Program-made: the position numbers and the translations under genes
Part shown: positions 54,197 to 63,331 of the stretch, one piece after another
How positions within the stretch are numbered: the first letter of the stretch is position 1
How the letters are laid out: each line of letters opens with the position of its first letter
Notes under the pieces: model-generated
What the model was told of the DNA's origin: nothing
What the model saw: only the letters and a program-made list of their open reading frames with translations
Databases searched by the model: none
Assembly: GCF_904848625.1 (NCBI RefSeq)
Contig: NZ_CAJHCP010000008.1
Location: 310,001 to 374,000 of the forward strand
Direction of reading: 5' to 3'
Origin: Paraburkholderia metrosideri
GTDB taxonomy: Bacteria > Pseudomonadota > Gammaproteobacteria > Burkholderiales > Burkholderiaceae
DNA: 64,000 bases

Positions 54197-55834
54197 ATGA
54201 CTGGCTTCAACTGGCAAAACCCCTACCCGACACCGCGTCTGCCTGTATTCGCGCGCAACATCGTTTCGACTTCGCATCCGCTGGCCGCGCAAGCCGGTTT
54301 GCGCATGCTGTGGAAAGGCGGCAATGCCGTCGACGCGGCGATCGCGGCCGCTGCCGCCATCACGGTTGTCGAGCCGGTATCGTGCGGCCTGGGCGGCGAT
54401 GCGTTCGCGCTGGTGTGGGACGGCAAGAAGTTGCACGGTCTGAACGCGTCGGGCGTGTCGCCGGCTGCCTGGAACGTCGATTACTTCAAGCGCAAGTACG
54501 GCGAGGAAAACGGTCTCGCCAAGCAGCCCAAGCGCGGCTGGGATGCCGTGACGGTGCCGGGCGTGATCGCCGGCTGGGAAGCGCTGCATCAGAAGTTCGG
54601 CACACTGCCGTTCGCCGACCTGATGGAGCCCGCAATCGAAATCGCCGAGCGGGGTCACGCGGTGGCGAGCATCGTTGCGTACAAGTGGGCCGCTGCCGTG
54701 CCCGAACTGAAGGACTTGCCGGGCTTTGCGCAAACCTTCATGCCGCGCGGCCGCGCGCCGGAAGTGAGCGAACTGGTGCGCTTCCCCGGTCACGCGAAGA
54801 CATTGCGCAAGCTCGCCGAACAAGGCCCGCGTGCGTACTACGAAGGCGAGATCGCCGAACAGATCGCCGCGTTTGCGCGCGAAGGCGGCGCTGCGTTGAC
54901 GCTCGACGACCTGCGCAATTACCGCGCGGACTGGGTCGAGCCGATCGGCAAGGAATATCGCGGTCACACCGTGCATGAGATTCCGCCGAACGGCCAAGGT
55001 ATCGCAGCGCTGATCGCGCTGGGCATCCTCGAAAAATTCGACGTGAAAGAAATGACCGTCGATAACGTCGAGTCGCAGCACTTGCAGATCGAAGCGATGA
55101 AGCTCGCATTCGCCGACGTGTACCGTTACGTCGCCGACCCGCGTTCGATGGACGTCACGCCCGAGCAGATGCTCGACGACGCGTACCTCACGTCGCGCGC
55201 AAAGCTGATCGACCACAAGCGCGCGACGCAATTCGACTTCGGCATGCCGAAGGCGGGCGGCACGATCTACATGTCGGTCGCGGACGAGCGCGGCATGATG
55301 GTGAGCTTCATCCAGTCGAATTACATGGGCTTCGGCTCGGGCATCGTCGTGCCGGACAGCGGCATCGCAATGCAGAACCGTGGCTGCGGTTTCTCGATGG
55401 ACCCGAAGTCGCCGAACGTCGTGGAAGGCAGCAAGCGGCCGTTCCACACGATCATCCCGTCGTTCCTCACGCAGCAGGTGAATGGCCAGCAGGAAGCGGT
55501 GATGAGCTTCGGCGTGATGGGCGGCGACATGCAGCCGCAAGGTCATCTGCAATCCATCGTGCGGATGCTCGACTACGGTCAACAGCCGCAGGCTGCCTGC
55601 GATGCGCCGCGCTGGAAGGTCAACCGGGATTTCACGATCGACATCGAATCGACGCTCGATCCGAAGACCGCCGAAGCGTTGCAGAAGCTTGGCCACACGA
55701 TCAAATCGGTCGACGATCCGTATATGGATTTCGGCTCTGGCCAGTACATCTGGAAGCTCGATCGCGACGAGCCGGAGCGTGGTTATGTGGCGGCCAGCGA
55801 TAGCCGGCGCGATGGGCTGGCCGCTGGGTTCTAG
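54197..55834 (+). CDS. Gamma-glutamyltransferase family protein, cytoplasmic (YwrD-like)
   Basis: Ntn-hydrolase of 545 residues that would self-cleave before a catalytic threonine, here in GGTIYMSVAD (Thr356), aligning with T-T-H-x-S-V-V-D of E. coli GGT. Other blocks: NIVSTSHPLAAQAG, GGNAVDAAIAAAAA, PNGQGIAALIALGIL, GFGSGIVVPDSGI. It has no signal peptide, unlike periplasmic GGT, and resembles B. subtilis YwrD. Candidate role is hydrolysis of glutathione-like or other gamma-glutamyl or acyl amides; not certain. Confidence 0.88.
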   Translation: MTGFNWQNPYPTPRLPVFARNIVSTSHPLAAQAGLRMLWKGGNAVDAAIAAAAAITVVEPVSCGLGGDAFALVWDGKKLHGLNASGVSPAAWNVDYFKRKYGEENGLAKQPKRGWDAVTVPGVIAGWEALHQKFGTLPFADLMEPAIEIAERGHAVASIVAYKWAAAVPELKDLPGFAQTFMPRGRAPEVSELVRFPGHAKTLRKLAEQGPRAYYEGEIAEQIAAFAREGGAALTLDDLRNYRADWVEPIGKEYRGHTVHEIPPNGQGIAALIALGILEKFDVKEMTVDNVESQHLQIEAMKLAFADVYRYVADPRSMDVTPEQMLDDAYLTSRAKLIDHKRATQFDFGMPKAGGTIYMSVADERGMMVSFIQSNYMGFGSGIVVPDSGIAMQNRGCGFSMDPKSPNVVEGSKRPFHTIIPSFLTQQVNGQQEAVMSFGVMGGDMQPQGHLQSIVRMLDYGQQPQAACDAPRWKVNRDFTIDIESTLDPKTAEALQKLGHTIKSVDDPYMDFGSGQYIWKLDRDEPERGYVAASDSRRDGLAAGF

Positions 55835-56216
55835 GCGATTCGTTCGTCGATGGAGCGATGGGCCGGGCGGCTGATTCACGGAGCCGTCCGCGTCCACGTG
55901 CTGCCGTGCCGGTGCTCATGGCCGCACGCAGGCGCATCGCTTGGCGCCATCAGTTGGGCGGCTATGACGGCTTTGCCAATGTGCCGCCCGGCTGGCCGTG
56001 AGGACGGCATCGGTAAGGCCTGGTCGTCACCATAGCTTTTGATGCCTGTCCCGCAAGCAAGCCACCGGTGCTGGGCATCCACATCCAGATCGCGTAAATC
56101 AGACTTTTAGCGCGCTATCACGCGCGCCAGGTACGCCGGTCATCAACCGGCGTACGACCCGCCGTTCGCCACGCAACATCACGCATCACGCATCAGAGAC
56201 AAAGGCAGGAGACATC
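55835..56216. other. Intergenic region with a 10-bp perfect inverted repeat
   Basis: No gene supported. GTACGCCGGT (56131-56140) and ACCGGCGTAC (56146-56155) enclose CATCA; no T-run follows. It lies about 60 bp upstream of the MHS transporter and could be an operator or a leader hairpin. Confidence 0.55.
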
Positions 56217-57593
56217 ATGCAACCCCCCCCGTCGCCACTGGCGACCGCTTCCCCTCATCCGGCGCCGCCCGCACCGCTTTCCAAAGCCGTTATACGGCGG
56301 ATCGTGTTTTCGTCGTCGGTCGGCAACGCGCTCGAGTGGTTCGATTTCCTGGTCTACGGCTATTTCGCGACGATCATCGCCAAACAGTTTTTCCCAATGC
56401 AGGACGAGTGGCTGTCGACCCTGCTCGCGATCGCGACCTTCGGCATCTCGTTTCTGATGCGGCCACTCGGTGCCGTCGTGCTGGGTCTCTATGGCGACCG
56501 CCAGGGCCGCAAGGCGGCGTTGACGCTCGCCATTGCGTTGATGATGGTCGGCACCTTCGCGATGGCGGTGATGCCGCCGTATGCGTCGATTGGCCTTGCT
56601 GCGCCGCTGCTGATTCTGCTTGCGCGTCTCGTGCAGGGCTTTGCGGTGGGCGGCGAGTTTGGCAGTGCGACGGCGTTCATGGTCGAGCACAGCGCGTCAC
56701 GTCGCGGTTATTACGCGAGCTGGCAGTTTGCGAGCCAGGGGCTGGCGGCGATTACCGCCGCCGCCTTCGGCTCGTTGCTGACCGCGTGGCTGCCGCCCGA
56801 GCAACTCAATAGCTGGGGCTGGCGGATTCCGTTCGTGTTCGGTTTGCTGGTGGGGCCAGTGGGCTATTACATCCGCTCGCATCTGGACGAAACGCCCGAA
56901 TTCCTCGCGATGCGCAAAGAACGTGAGGCACGCGAAGCGGCCAGCGAGCGACCCACCGAGAGCGAAGCGAAGGACGCCTCTTTTGCGAACCAATGGGTGA
57001 ATCTGTTGCTTGCCATCGGCATCGTTGCGCAGTCCACGGTCGGCGTGTACGTGCTGCAACTCTACATGCCGATGTATGCGGTCAAGCAGTTGCACATGTC
57101 CGCGGCGGCGTCGTTCGGCGTGGTCGTGCTCAACGGCAGCTTGCAGTTCATCCTGTCGCCGGTGATGGGCGCGTTGTCCGACCGCATCGGCCGGATTCGC
57201 ATCATGCTGACCACGTCGATCCTGATGGGCGCGCTGATCTATCCGATGTTCGCGTGGCTGCAGACCCATCCGACGATCGGCTGGCTGCTGTTGCTGCAAG
57301 CTACCGCCGGCATTTTCAAGGCCGCCTACTCGGGACCGATGCCCGCGCTGATGTCCGAGATCTTTCCGACCCAGGTGCGGTCGACAGGTCTTTCAATCGG
57401 TTACAGCATCGGCGTGACGATCTTTGGCGGTTTTGCACCGACGATTGTCGAGACCTTCATTCACTTGACCGGCGACAAACTCGCGCCGAGTTACTACGTG
57501 TTGCTGGCGGCCGTGCTGTCGGGCATTTCGCTGATTATCGTCGCGTGGCGCATGCGCGGCGTGCGTCTGGCGCGAGGCGTTCAGCCTGCGTGA
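56217..57593 (+). CDS. MFS transporter, metabolite:H+ symporter (MHS) family
   Basis: Twelve-helix permease of 458 residues. The start VGNALEWFDFLVYGYFATII and GDRQGRKAALTLAIALM, with QGFAVGGEFGSATAFMVE, are diagnostic of the MHS group (citrate, proline/betaine, ketoglutarate symporters). A Pro-rich cytoplasmic N-terminus precedes helix 1. Stand-alone, ending at the terminator 57667-57694. Substrate unknown, probably an organic acid. Confidence 0.92.
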   Translation: MQPPPSPLATASPHPAPPAPLSKAVIRRIVFSSSVGNALEWFDFLVYGYFATIIAKQFFPMQDEWLSTLLAIATFGISFLMRPLGAVVLGLYGDRQGRKAALTLAIALMMVGTFAMAVMPPYASIGLAAPLLILLARLVQGFAVGGEFGSATAFMVEHSASRRGYYASWQFASQGLAAITAAAFGSLLTAWLPPEQLNSWGWRIPFVFGLLVGPVGYYIRSHLDETPEFLAMRKEREAREAASERPTESEAKDASFANQWVNLLLAIGIVAQSTVGVYVLQLYMPMYAVKQLHMSAAASFGVVVLNGSLQFILSPVMGALSDRIGRIRIMLTTSILMGALIYPMFAWLQTHPTIGWLLLLQATAGIFKAAYSGPMPALMSEIFPTQVRSTGLSIGYSIGVTIFGGFAPTIVETFIHLTGDKLAPSYYVLLAAVLSGISLIIVAWRMRGVRLARGVQPA

Positions 57594-57937
57594 AACAGGG
57601 CCATCGCTTCGCCAGGGGAGCCGCCGGGCGTGTCAGGTGAGACTCAAAGCAGTACATGCATCCATAAAGCCAGCTTTCGAGCTGGTTTTTTTTTGCGCGC
57701 CGCACACGACGCGTAGGTCCAACCGAAGCTTTCGCCTACTTGCAAAGTGGAACTGCGGCGATCCGGCATGGTCTGTGCTGGGTTATCTGCAGAGTTGTGA
57801 AACACCGGCTAAGATGCAAGATACAAGGGGTTAACTCTAATTCAAGGCGCTGTATCCGACACGGCGAAAGGCCTTCGTGAGAGTGAGCGTGACGAAACGC
57901 GCTCCACGAGTCGGTACGGCTTTCGGAGCAAGACACG
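57594..57937. other. Intergenic region between the MHS transporter and the ferritin-like gene
   Basis: 344 bp without a gene. The left part carries the MHS terminator; the right part should hold the promoter of the ferritin-like gene, but no strong -35/-10 pair was found. Confidence 0.5.
57667..57694 (+). terminator. Terminator of the MHS transporter gene
   Basis: CCAGCT (57670-57675), TTCG loop, AGCTGG (57680-57685), then nine T. Confidence 0.9.
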
Positions 57938-58765
57938 ATGCACACAGAGCTGAACCATGTCATGCCCTGGCGGATCGAGGATATCGACCTCACCCGCATT
58001 GATCGGCAGAAGGCTGTCGCAAATGAAGACCTGCTTTTACTGCTGTGCGCGTCTTCGTTTATTGAAAGCGGCACTGATCTTTACACCAGTAATCTGAGTA
58101 CTTTTTTTCACGACGACCCTGAAGTTTCGGCCTGGCTCAATCACGAGTGGGAGCCGGAAGAAATGCAGCATGGCCGCGCGCTTAAAACATATATCGCGTA
58201 CGTATGGCCCGAATTCGATTGGGACACCGCGTTCAGTCAATTCATGAAGGAGTATTCGCTAACCTGTTCGGTGGAAGATTTCGAAAAGACCCGGGCGCTT
58301 GAAATGGTCGCGCGCTGTGTGGTGGAAACCGGCACCGCTACGCTGTATCGCGCGATCGGCGAATGTTCTGACGATCCGGTCCTCAAGCAGATTACCGACA
58401 ACATCCGCACCGACGAAGTCCGTCACTACAAGCACTTTTTCAGGTTCTTCAAGAAGTACAACAAGATCGAAGGCAATGGCCGGCTCGCGGTACTCGGCGC
58501 TTTGATGCGTCGCGTGATGGAGATCAAGAACGAGGATTCGGAGATCGCGTTGCGGCATGTGTTCGCGGTTCGCTATCCTGAACGAGTGAATGACTCGGCT
58601 TACAACCGCGACCGCGCCGCACGCATCAATACGCTGGTGCGGCGGAATCTGTCCGCCGACATGTGCGTGAAGATGCTGCTCAAGCCGCTTGATTTGCCGG
58701 CGCGGATTCAACCGGGCGTGCATTATCCGCTCGCGAAGATTACGCAGCACGTGTTCTTCCGCTGA
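57938..58765 (+). CDS. Ferritin-like di-iron protein, unknown role
   Basis: A 275-residue helical protein with a complete ferritin-like di-iron set: Glu43 (FIESGTD), Glu75 and His78 (EPEEMQHG), Glu130 (VVETGT), Glu160 and His163 (TDEVRHYKH). The paired E-x2-H motifs and spacing resemble acyl-ACP desaturases and related oxidases, but the protein is shorter. Monocistronic: own terminator at 58787-58819. Substrate unknown; lipid or aromatic oxidation is a guess. Confidence 0.8.
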   Translation: MHTELNHVMPWRIEDIDLTRIDRQKAVANEDLLLLLCASSFIESGTDLYTSNLSTFFHDDPEVSAWLNHEWEPEEMQHGRALKTYIAYVWPEFDWDTAFSQFMKEYSLTCSVEDFEKTRALEMVARCVVETGTATLYRAIGECSDDPVLKQITDNIRTDEVRHYKHFFRFFKKYNKIEGNGRLAVLGALMRRVMEIKNEDSEIALRHVFAVRYPERVNDSAYNRDRAARINTLVRRNLSADMCVKMLLKPLDLPARIQPGVHYPLAKITQHVFFR

Positions 58766-58786
58766 GCTTCGGTTCAGCCGCAATGG

Positions 58787-58819
58787 AGAATGGCCCGCTT
58801 TCGCGGGCCATTCTTTTTT
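58787..58819 (+). terminator. Terminator of the ferritin-like gene
   Basis: GAATGGCCCGC (58788-58798) and GCGGGCCATTC (58803-58813), TTTC loop, followed by six T. Confidence 0.95.
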
Positions 58820-58863
58820 CAGGGCATGATTGGGCCTTGTCTATTTCAAACCGGATCGACAGC

Positions 58864-59388
58864 ATGAACGATTCCCCCCCAGCCGAACGTCCGCTCGATC
58901 AGCGAGTGTTCGATGAATGGCCCGACGCCGTGCGCACGTTGTTCGACGGCTCGTCGCTTGAAAGCAAGACGGGATTCACGGCGTCGTTGCTGACGGTCGA
59001 TACGAGTGGCCACGTACGGACGTCGCTGCTGGGCGTCGGCGAGTTGTACGCGCCCGATTCGCGCACGCTGTGTTTCGCCTTGTGGCCGCAGGCCCGCGCG
59101 ACGCGAGCGATTGCGCAACATGGACGGGCCGCGCTTAGCTTCGTTTGCGACGCGGCGTTCTATCAGGTGCAATTGCTGGTCGCGCCGCTGGCTGCAGTGG
59201 CCGGAGACGACAGCGGACTGGTCTATCTGACCGGTTCAATCGACACCGCCGAGTCGCAGAGCGTGCAATATGCGCGTCTGACGAGCGGGGTGACGTTCGA
59301 GCTTGAAGGGGAGGGGAAGACGGTGCTCGATCGATGGGAACGACAGATCGAGCACCTGAAACAGGCCGCTGCTGCGGCTAGCCGATAG
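58864..59388 (+). CDS. Pyridoxamine-5'-phosphate-oxidase-like split-barrel protein
   Basis: A 174-residue protein of the flavin-binding split-barrel group. FTASLLTVDTSGHVRTSLLG and the block TLCFALWPQARATRAI, with a final LTSGVTFELEGEGKTVLDRW, resemble short PNPOx-like proteins that may bind FMN, heme or F420. ATG 58864 starts downstream of the preceding terminator, so longer frames that run through it were rejected. Function unknown. Confidence 0.75.
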   Translation: MNDSPPAERPLDQRVFDEWPDAVRTLFDGSSLESKTGFTASLLTVDTSGHVRTSLLGVGELYAPDSRTLCFALWPQARATRAIAQHGRAALSFVCDAAFYQVQLLVAPLAAVAGDDSGLVYLTGSIDTAESQSVQYARLTSGVTFELEGEGKTVLDRWERQIEHLKQAAAAASR

Positions 59389-59442
59389 CGCCAGTTTGAG
59401 TGGCGCCGGCTGGTAGTGCGTTGCATCGACGGGGGCTTGACC

Positions 59443-59472
59443 GGCTTCCTGGGTTAAGCGGCCCAGGAAGCC
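59443..59472. terminator. Hairpin between convergent genes (possible terminator)
   Basis: GGCTTCCTGGG (59443-59453) and CCCAGGAAGCC (59462-59472), an 11-bp perfect stem with an 8-nt loop. No T-run on either strand, so it may rely on Rho or act as mRNA 3'-end protection. Confidence 0.6.
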
Positions 59473-59481
59473 GCAACAGGC

Positions 59482-61050
59482 TTACCGACCGCGCTGACCG
59501 CTACGCGTCGGCTGACCACCGCGCGGTGCGTCGTTGCGCGGCTTCGCGCCACCCAGCAACGCGCCCGGGTTGTTGCCTTGCGGCTTGCTACCCTGCGGCT
59601 TGCGCGGCGCGTGTTGCGCGGCGCTGCCTTCATGCGCCACGGCACGCGGCCGCTCGTCATGACGCTGGCCGTCGCGGCGCGACTGACCACCCTGGCCACC
59701 ATTGCCACCCTGACCGGCCGGCTTTGCACCTTGCGGCCGCGGCTGTTGCTGACCATTCGACGGACGTTGCCCCGAACGTTGTGCAGGCTTGGAAGCCGCA
59801 CCGCCATCACGCTTCGGCGCAGCTTGACCTTGACGCGGTGAACGACCACCACCGCCGCCGCCGCCGCCTTGGCCACGACGCAAAATCGGTTCCGGCTTCG
59901 CGGTCGGATCCGGTTCAAAACCGGCGATCACTTCCTGCGGCACCGGACGCTTGATCAGCTTCTCGATGTCCTTCAGCAACTGCAATTCGTCGACGCAAAC
60001 CAGCGACACCGCTTCACCCGTCGCGCCAGCACGACCGGTACGGCCGATACGGTGCACATAGTCCTCAGGCACGTTCGGCAGATCGAAGTTGACCACGTGC
60101 GGCAGTTGATCGATATCGATCCCGCGAGCCGCGATGTCGGTTGCGACCAGCACCTGCAGCGTGCCGTCCTTGAACTCGGCGAGCGCGCGCGTACGGGCCG
60201 ACTGGCTCTTGTTACCGTGAATCGCGAGCGCGCTGATACCGTCTTTGGTCAGCTGCTCGGCAAGCCGGTTCGCGCCGTGCTTGGTGCGCGTGAACACCAG
60301 CACCTGGAACCAGTTGTGCTGCTTGATCAGATGCGTGAGCAGCTCGCGCTTCTTGTCACGGTCAACTGGGTGAATCTTTTGCGCGACCGTTTCCGCCGTC
60401 GTGTTACGGCGAGCCACTTCGATCAGCGCCGGCGAATCGAGCAGGTTGTCGGCGAGCGTCTTGATCTCATCGGAGAAGGTGGCCGAGAACAGCAGGTTCT
60501 GACGCTTCGGCGGCAGCTTGGCCAGCACACGCTTGATGTCGTGAATGAAGCCCATGTCGAGCATCCGGTCGGCTTCGTCGAGCACGAGAATCTCGAGATG
60601 CGACAGGTCGATGGTCTTCTGCTGCATGTGGTCGAGCAGGCGGCCGGGCGTTGCGACGACGATGTCCACGCCGCTGCGCAGTGCGCCGATTTGCGGGTTG
60701 ATGCCCACACCGCCGAACATCACCGTCGACTTCAGTTTCAGATACTTGCCATACGCGCGCACGCTTTCCTCGACCTGCGCGGCGAGTTCACGCGTGGGCG
60801 TGAGGATCAGCGCGCGCACTGCGCGCTTGCCCGAACCCGTGGCGACGGCGGGCATCGAATTCAGACGTTGCAGGATCGGCAACGTGAAGCCGGCGGTCTT
60901 GCCGGTGCCGGTCTGCGCGCCGGCCAGCAGGTCGCCGCCATTGAGGACAGCCGGGATTGCTTGCGTCTGGATCGGAGTCGGAGTGGTGTAGCCGAGTTCG
61001 TGTACAGCGCGGACCAACGGTTCGGACAAGCCGAGAGAATCAAAAGACAT
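59482..61050 (-). CDS. rhlE: DEAD-box RNA helicase, RhlE type
   Basis: ATP-dependent RNA helicase of 522 residues. Q motif TTPTPIQTQAIP, Walker A AQTGTGKT (45-52), PTRELA, TPGR, DEAD (158-161), SAT (189-191), and HRIGRTGR (333-340). After residue 380 comes a 140-residue disordered tail rich in Gly, Gln, Arg, Pro, with an eight-glycine run at 395-402 and many RG/QG repeats. Such tails bind RNA and promote condensates. ATG 61050 (MSFDSLGLSEP) is the family start. Confidence 0.95.
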   Translation of the reverse strand: MSFDSLGLSEPLVRAVHELGYTTPTPIQTQAIPAVLNGGDLLAGAQTGTGKTAGFTLPILQRLNSMPAVATGSGKRAVRALILTPTRELAAQVEESVRAYGKYLKLKSTVMFGGVGINPQIGALRSGVDIVVATPGRLLDHMQQKTIDLSHLEILVLDEADRMLDMGFIHDIKRVLAKLPPKRQNLLFSATFSDEIKTLADNLLDSPALIEVARRNTTAETVAQKIHPVDRDKKRELLTHLIKQHNWFQVLVFTRTKHGANRLAEQLTKDGISALAIHGNKSQSARTRALAEFKDGTLQVLVATDIAARGIDIDQLPHVVNFDLPNVPEDYVHRIGRTGRAGATGEAVSLVCVDELQLLKDIEKLIKRPVPQEVIAGFEPDPTAKPEPILRRGQGGGGGGGGRSPRQGQAAPKRDGGAASKPAQRSGQRPSNGQQQPRPQGAKPAGQGGNGGQGGQSRRDGQRHDERPRAVAHEGSAAQHAPRKPQGSKPQGNNPGALLGGAKPRNDAPRGGQPTRSGQRGR

Positions 61051-61263
61051 AAATGCTCTTTGCAATGCAGTTTCGCGAATGGCACATCTGGGCGCTGGCC
61101 GGCATCAACGCCGCTTGAACACGCCCGCATGGCGTGTTCGAGGCCAAAGCCCAGTTCCGTTCGCTGAGAAATCGGCGGCACGCTCGAACACGTGCCGAAT
61201 GCTTCAACGCGCTATGCAGACACGTTGACTGGCGTTAAGTTGCATTTCGCCGCCGTGGGGGTG

Positions 61264-61884
61264 TCATGCGACATAGCGCGCGACACTGACGAATTGACAC
61301 AGACTGCCTGCCAGAACGAACAGGTGCCAGATACCATGTCCATGCCGGATGCGCTCGTCGTTGATGAAGAAGTAGATGCCAGCGCTGTAGATGACCCCGC
61401 CGGCCACGAGCCAGGCGGTACCCGCTGCTGGTAAAGCTTCCACCAGCGGGCGGACGGCAACGAGCGCGAGCCATCCCATCAAGACATACAGCACCATCGA
61501 AACGCTGCGGGTGCGACGCCCGAGCGTCAGTTCCTGCACGATGCCGAGGACGGCAAGCCCCCAGCTTACGCCGAATAACGACCAGCCCCACGGCCCGCGC
61601 AACGTGACAAGGGTGAACGGAGTGTAGCTGCCGGCGATCAGCAGGTAGATCGCCGAATGGTCGCATTTCTGCAGAACCGCTTTCAAACGCGGGCTGCGCA
61701 CGCTGTGGTAAAGCGTCGAGATAGCATACAGCACGAACAGCATCGCCCCGTACACGCTGAAGCTGACCACCTTATACGCGTCGCCGGCAAGCGCGCCCAT
61801 CGTGACGAGCGTGGCAAGCCCCGCCACCGACAGCACGGCGCCGACGAGGTGGGTAATGCTGTTGAAACGCTCACCGACATGCAC
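61264..61884 (-). CDS. trhA: Hemolysin III / YqfA-TrhA family membrane protein
   Basis: Seven-helix inner-membrane protein of 206 residues. Family signatures: GERFNSITHLVGAVLS at the N-terminus, LYAISTLYHSV, DHSAIYLLIAGSYTPF, and the C-terminal GHGIWHLFVLAGS. The Ser/His/Asp constellation suits a PAQR-like zinc hydrolase. In E. coli the relative is linked to membrane energetics or fatty-acid balance. The name is by resemblance. Confidence 0.9.
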   Translation of the reverse strand: MHVGERFNSITHLVGAVLSVAGLATLVTMGALAGDAYKVVSFSVYGAMLFVLYAISTLYHSVRSPRLKAVLQKCDHSAIYLLIAGSYTPFTLVTLRGPWGWSLFGVSWGLAVLGIVQELTLGRRTRSVSMVLYVLMGWLALVAVRPLVEALPAAGTAWLVAGGVIYSAGIYFFINDERIRHGHGIWHLFVLAGSLCQFVSVARYVA

Positions 61885-61951
61885 GGCTCATCCTCCTGCG
61901 CGGTTTCATCAGGGTAAATACCCACATGATACCGGTCCTGCGACGGTCCTG

Positions 61952-61992
61952 AAAAAACGAAGGGCGCGGCCGCGTTTCCGCAGGCCGCGCCC
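61952..61992 (-). terminator. Terminator of the cytochrome c operon
   Basis: On the minus strand GGGCGCGGCC (61992-61983) and GGCCGCGCCC (61971-61962) form a 10-bp stem followed by TTCGTTTTTT. It lies 20 bp after the triheme cytochrome stop. Confidence 0.85.
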
Positions 61993-62011
61993 CAGGTGCA
62001 ACTGACGCTGC

Positions 62012-63310
62012 TTAATCGAGCGGCGCCGAACGCAGATCGGACACTTGCTGCGGCGAAACAGGCGTACCGTGGTTGCCCCACGACATACGGATGTACGTCA
62101 CCACGGCCGCCACTTCGGTGTTCGACAACGCTTGCGCGAACGGCGGCATGCCATACGGATGCGGGTTGGCTTCCGTGCTCGGCGGATACCCACCGTTCAG
62201 CACCATGCGGATCGGGTTGACCGCCGACGGCATCTGAATGGACTGGTTGTTCGCGAGCGGCGGGAACGCCGGCGGCTGGCCGAGGCCGTTTTCCGCGTGG
62301 CACTTTGCGCAGTTGTCAGCGTAGATCTTCTGACCTTGCTTCAACAGTTCGCCGCCGAACTTTTCCGACGTTTCGAGTTGCAGCGGCTCAGGCGCTTCGC
62401 TCTTTTGCGGAATCGTCTTCAGATACGTCGCCATTGCCCGGATGTCGTCGTCGGTCATGTACTGCAGGCTGTTGTGAACCACCTCGGCCATCGGACCAAA
62501 CACCGCGCCGCGGTTCGATACGCCGGTCTTCAGCAGGTCGGCGATGTCCTGCAGGTCCCAGTCGCCAAGACCGGCTTCACGATTCGACGTGAGCGACGGA
62601 GCGTACCAGTTCTGCAGCGGGATCAGGCCGCCGGCAAACGCTGCCGAGCTGACCGGTCCGCCCATTGCATTGATCGACGTGTGGCACATGCCGCAATGGC
62701 CCAGGCCTTCGATCAGGTACGCGCCCCGGTTCCATTCGACCGACTTGGTCGGGTCCGGCTTGAACTCGCCTTCACGGAAGAACAGCGTGCGCCAGCCAAT
62801 CAGCATGTTGCGCTGGTTGAACGGGAATTTGAGTTCATGCGGACGGCTCGGCACATTGACCGGCGTGACCGAGCGCAGATACGCGTAGATCGCATCTGCG
62901 TCGGCGCGTGTGACCTTGGTGTAGCTCGTGAACGGGAAGCCCGGATACAGCAGGCTGCCGTCTTTCGAGCGGCCCGTATGCATCGCGCGATAGAAGTCGT
63001 CCTGAGTCCACTTGCCGATGCCGTACTGGTCGTCGGGCGTGATGTTCGGCGTGAACATCGTGCCGAACGGCGTGGCCATGGGCAGGCCGCCGGCAAACTG
63101 CTTGCCGCCGCGAACCGTGTGACAGGCGATACAGTCGCCGGCGCGGGCGAGGTACTCGCCCTTCTTGATCAGGTCGGCCTGGTCGGCGGGCGTTGCGGCC
63201 ATCGCCTCGCCGCTATGCAGGTTGTCGCCGCCGGACCACAGGACGGGAACGAGTGCGGCAGCCGCAACCACGACGACTGCCGAGAGGGCGAACAAAGACT
63301 TGCGTTTCAT
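62012..63310 (-). CDS. Membrane-linked triheme cytochrome c
   Basis: A 432-residue periplasmic cytochrome with three CXXCH sites: CIACH (60-64), CGMCH (206-210), CAKCH (334-338). An N-terminal hydrophobic helix (residues 5-25) is a signal or anchor. The three-heme layout and length match cytochrome subunits of periplasmic alcohol, aldehyde or gluconate dehydrogenases. It follows another cytochrome c gene by 21 bp. The dehydrogenase partner is not in the window. Confidence 0.92.
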   Translation of the reverse strand: MKRKSLFALSAVVVVAAAALVPVLWSGGDNLHSGEAMAATPADQADLIKKGEYLARAGDCIACHTVRGGKQFAGGLPMATPFGTMFTPNITPDDQYGIGKWTQDDFYRAMHTGRSKDGSLLYPGFPFTSYTKVTRADADAIYAYLRSVTPVNVPSRPHELKFPFNQRNMLIGWRTLFFREGEFKPDPTKSVEWNRGAYLIEGLGHCGMCHTSINAMGGPVSSAAFAGGLIPLQNWYAPSLTSNREAGLGDWDLQDIADLLKTGVSNRGAVFGPMAEVVHNSLQYMTDDDIRAMATYLKTIPQKSEAPEPLQLETSEKFGGELLKQGQKIYADNCAKCHAENGLGQPPAFPPLANNQSIQMPSAVNPIRMVLNGGYPPSTEANPHPYGMPPFAQALSNTEVAAVVTYIRMSWGNHGTPVSPQQVSDLRSAPLD

Positions 63311-63331
63311 TTGAATGTCTCTCCCGGCGGC

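Noticed and set aside
54110..55897. 595-codon minus-strand frame opposite the GGT-like gene
   Set aside because: No start signal or family resemblance; the plus-strand gene has conserved motifs throughout.
59869..61167. 432-codon plus-strand frame opposite rhlE
   Set aside because: Antisense of conserved helicase motifs; no independent evidence.
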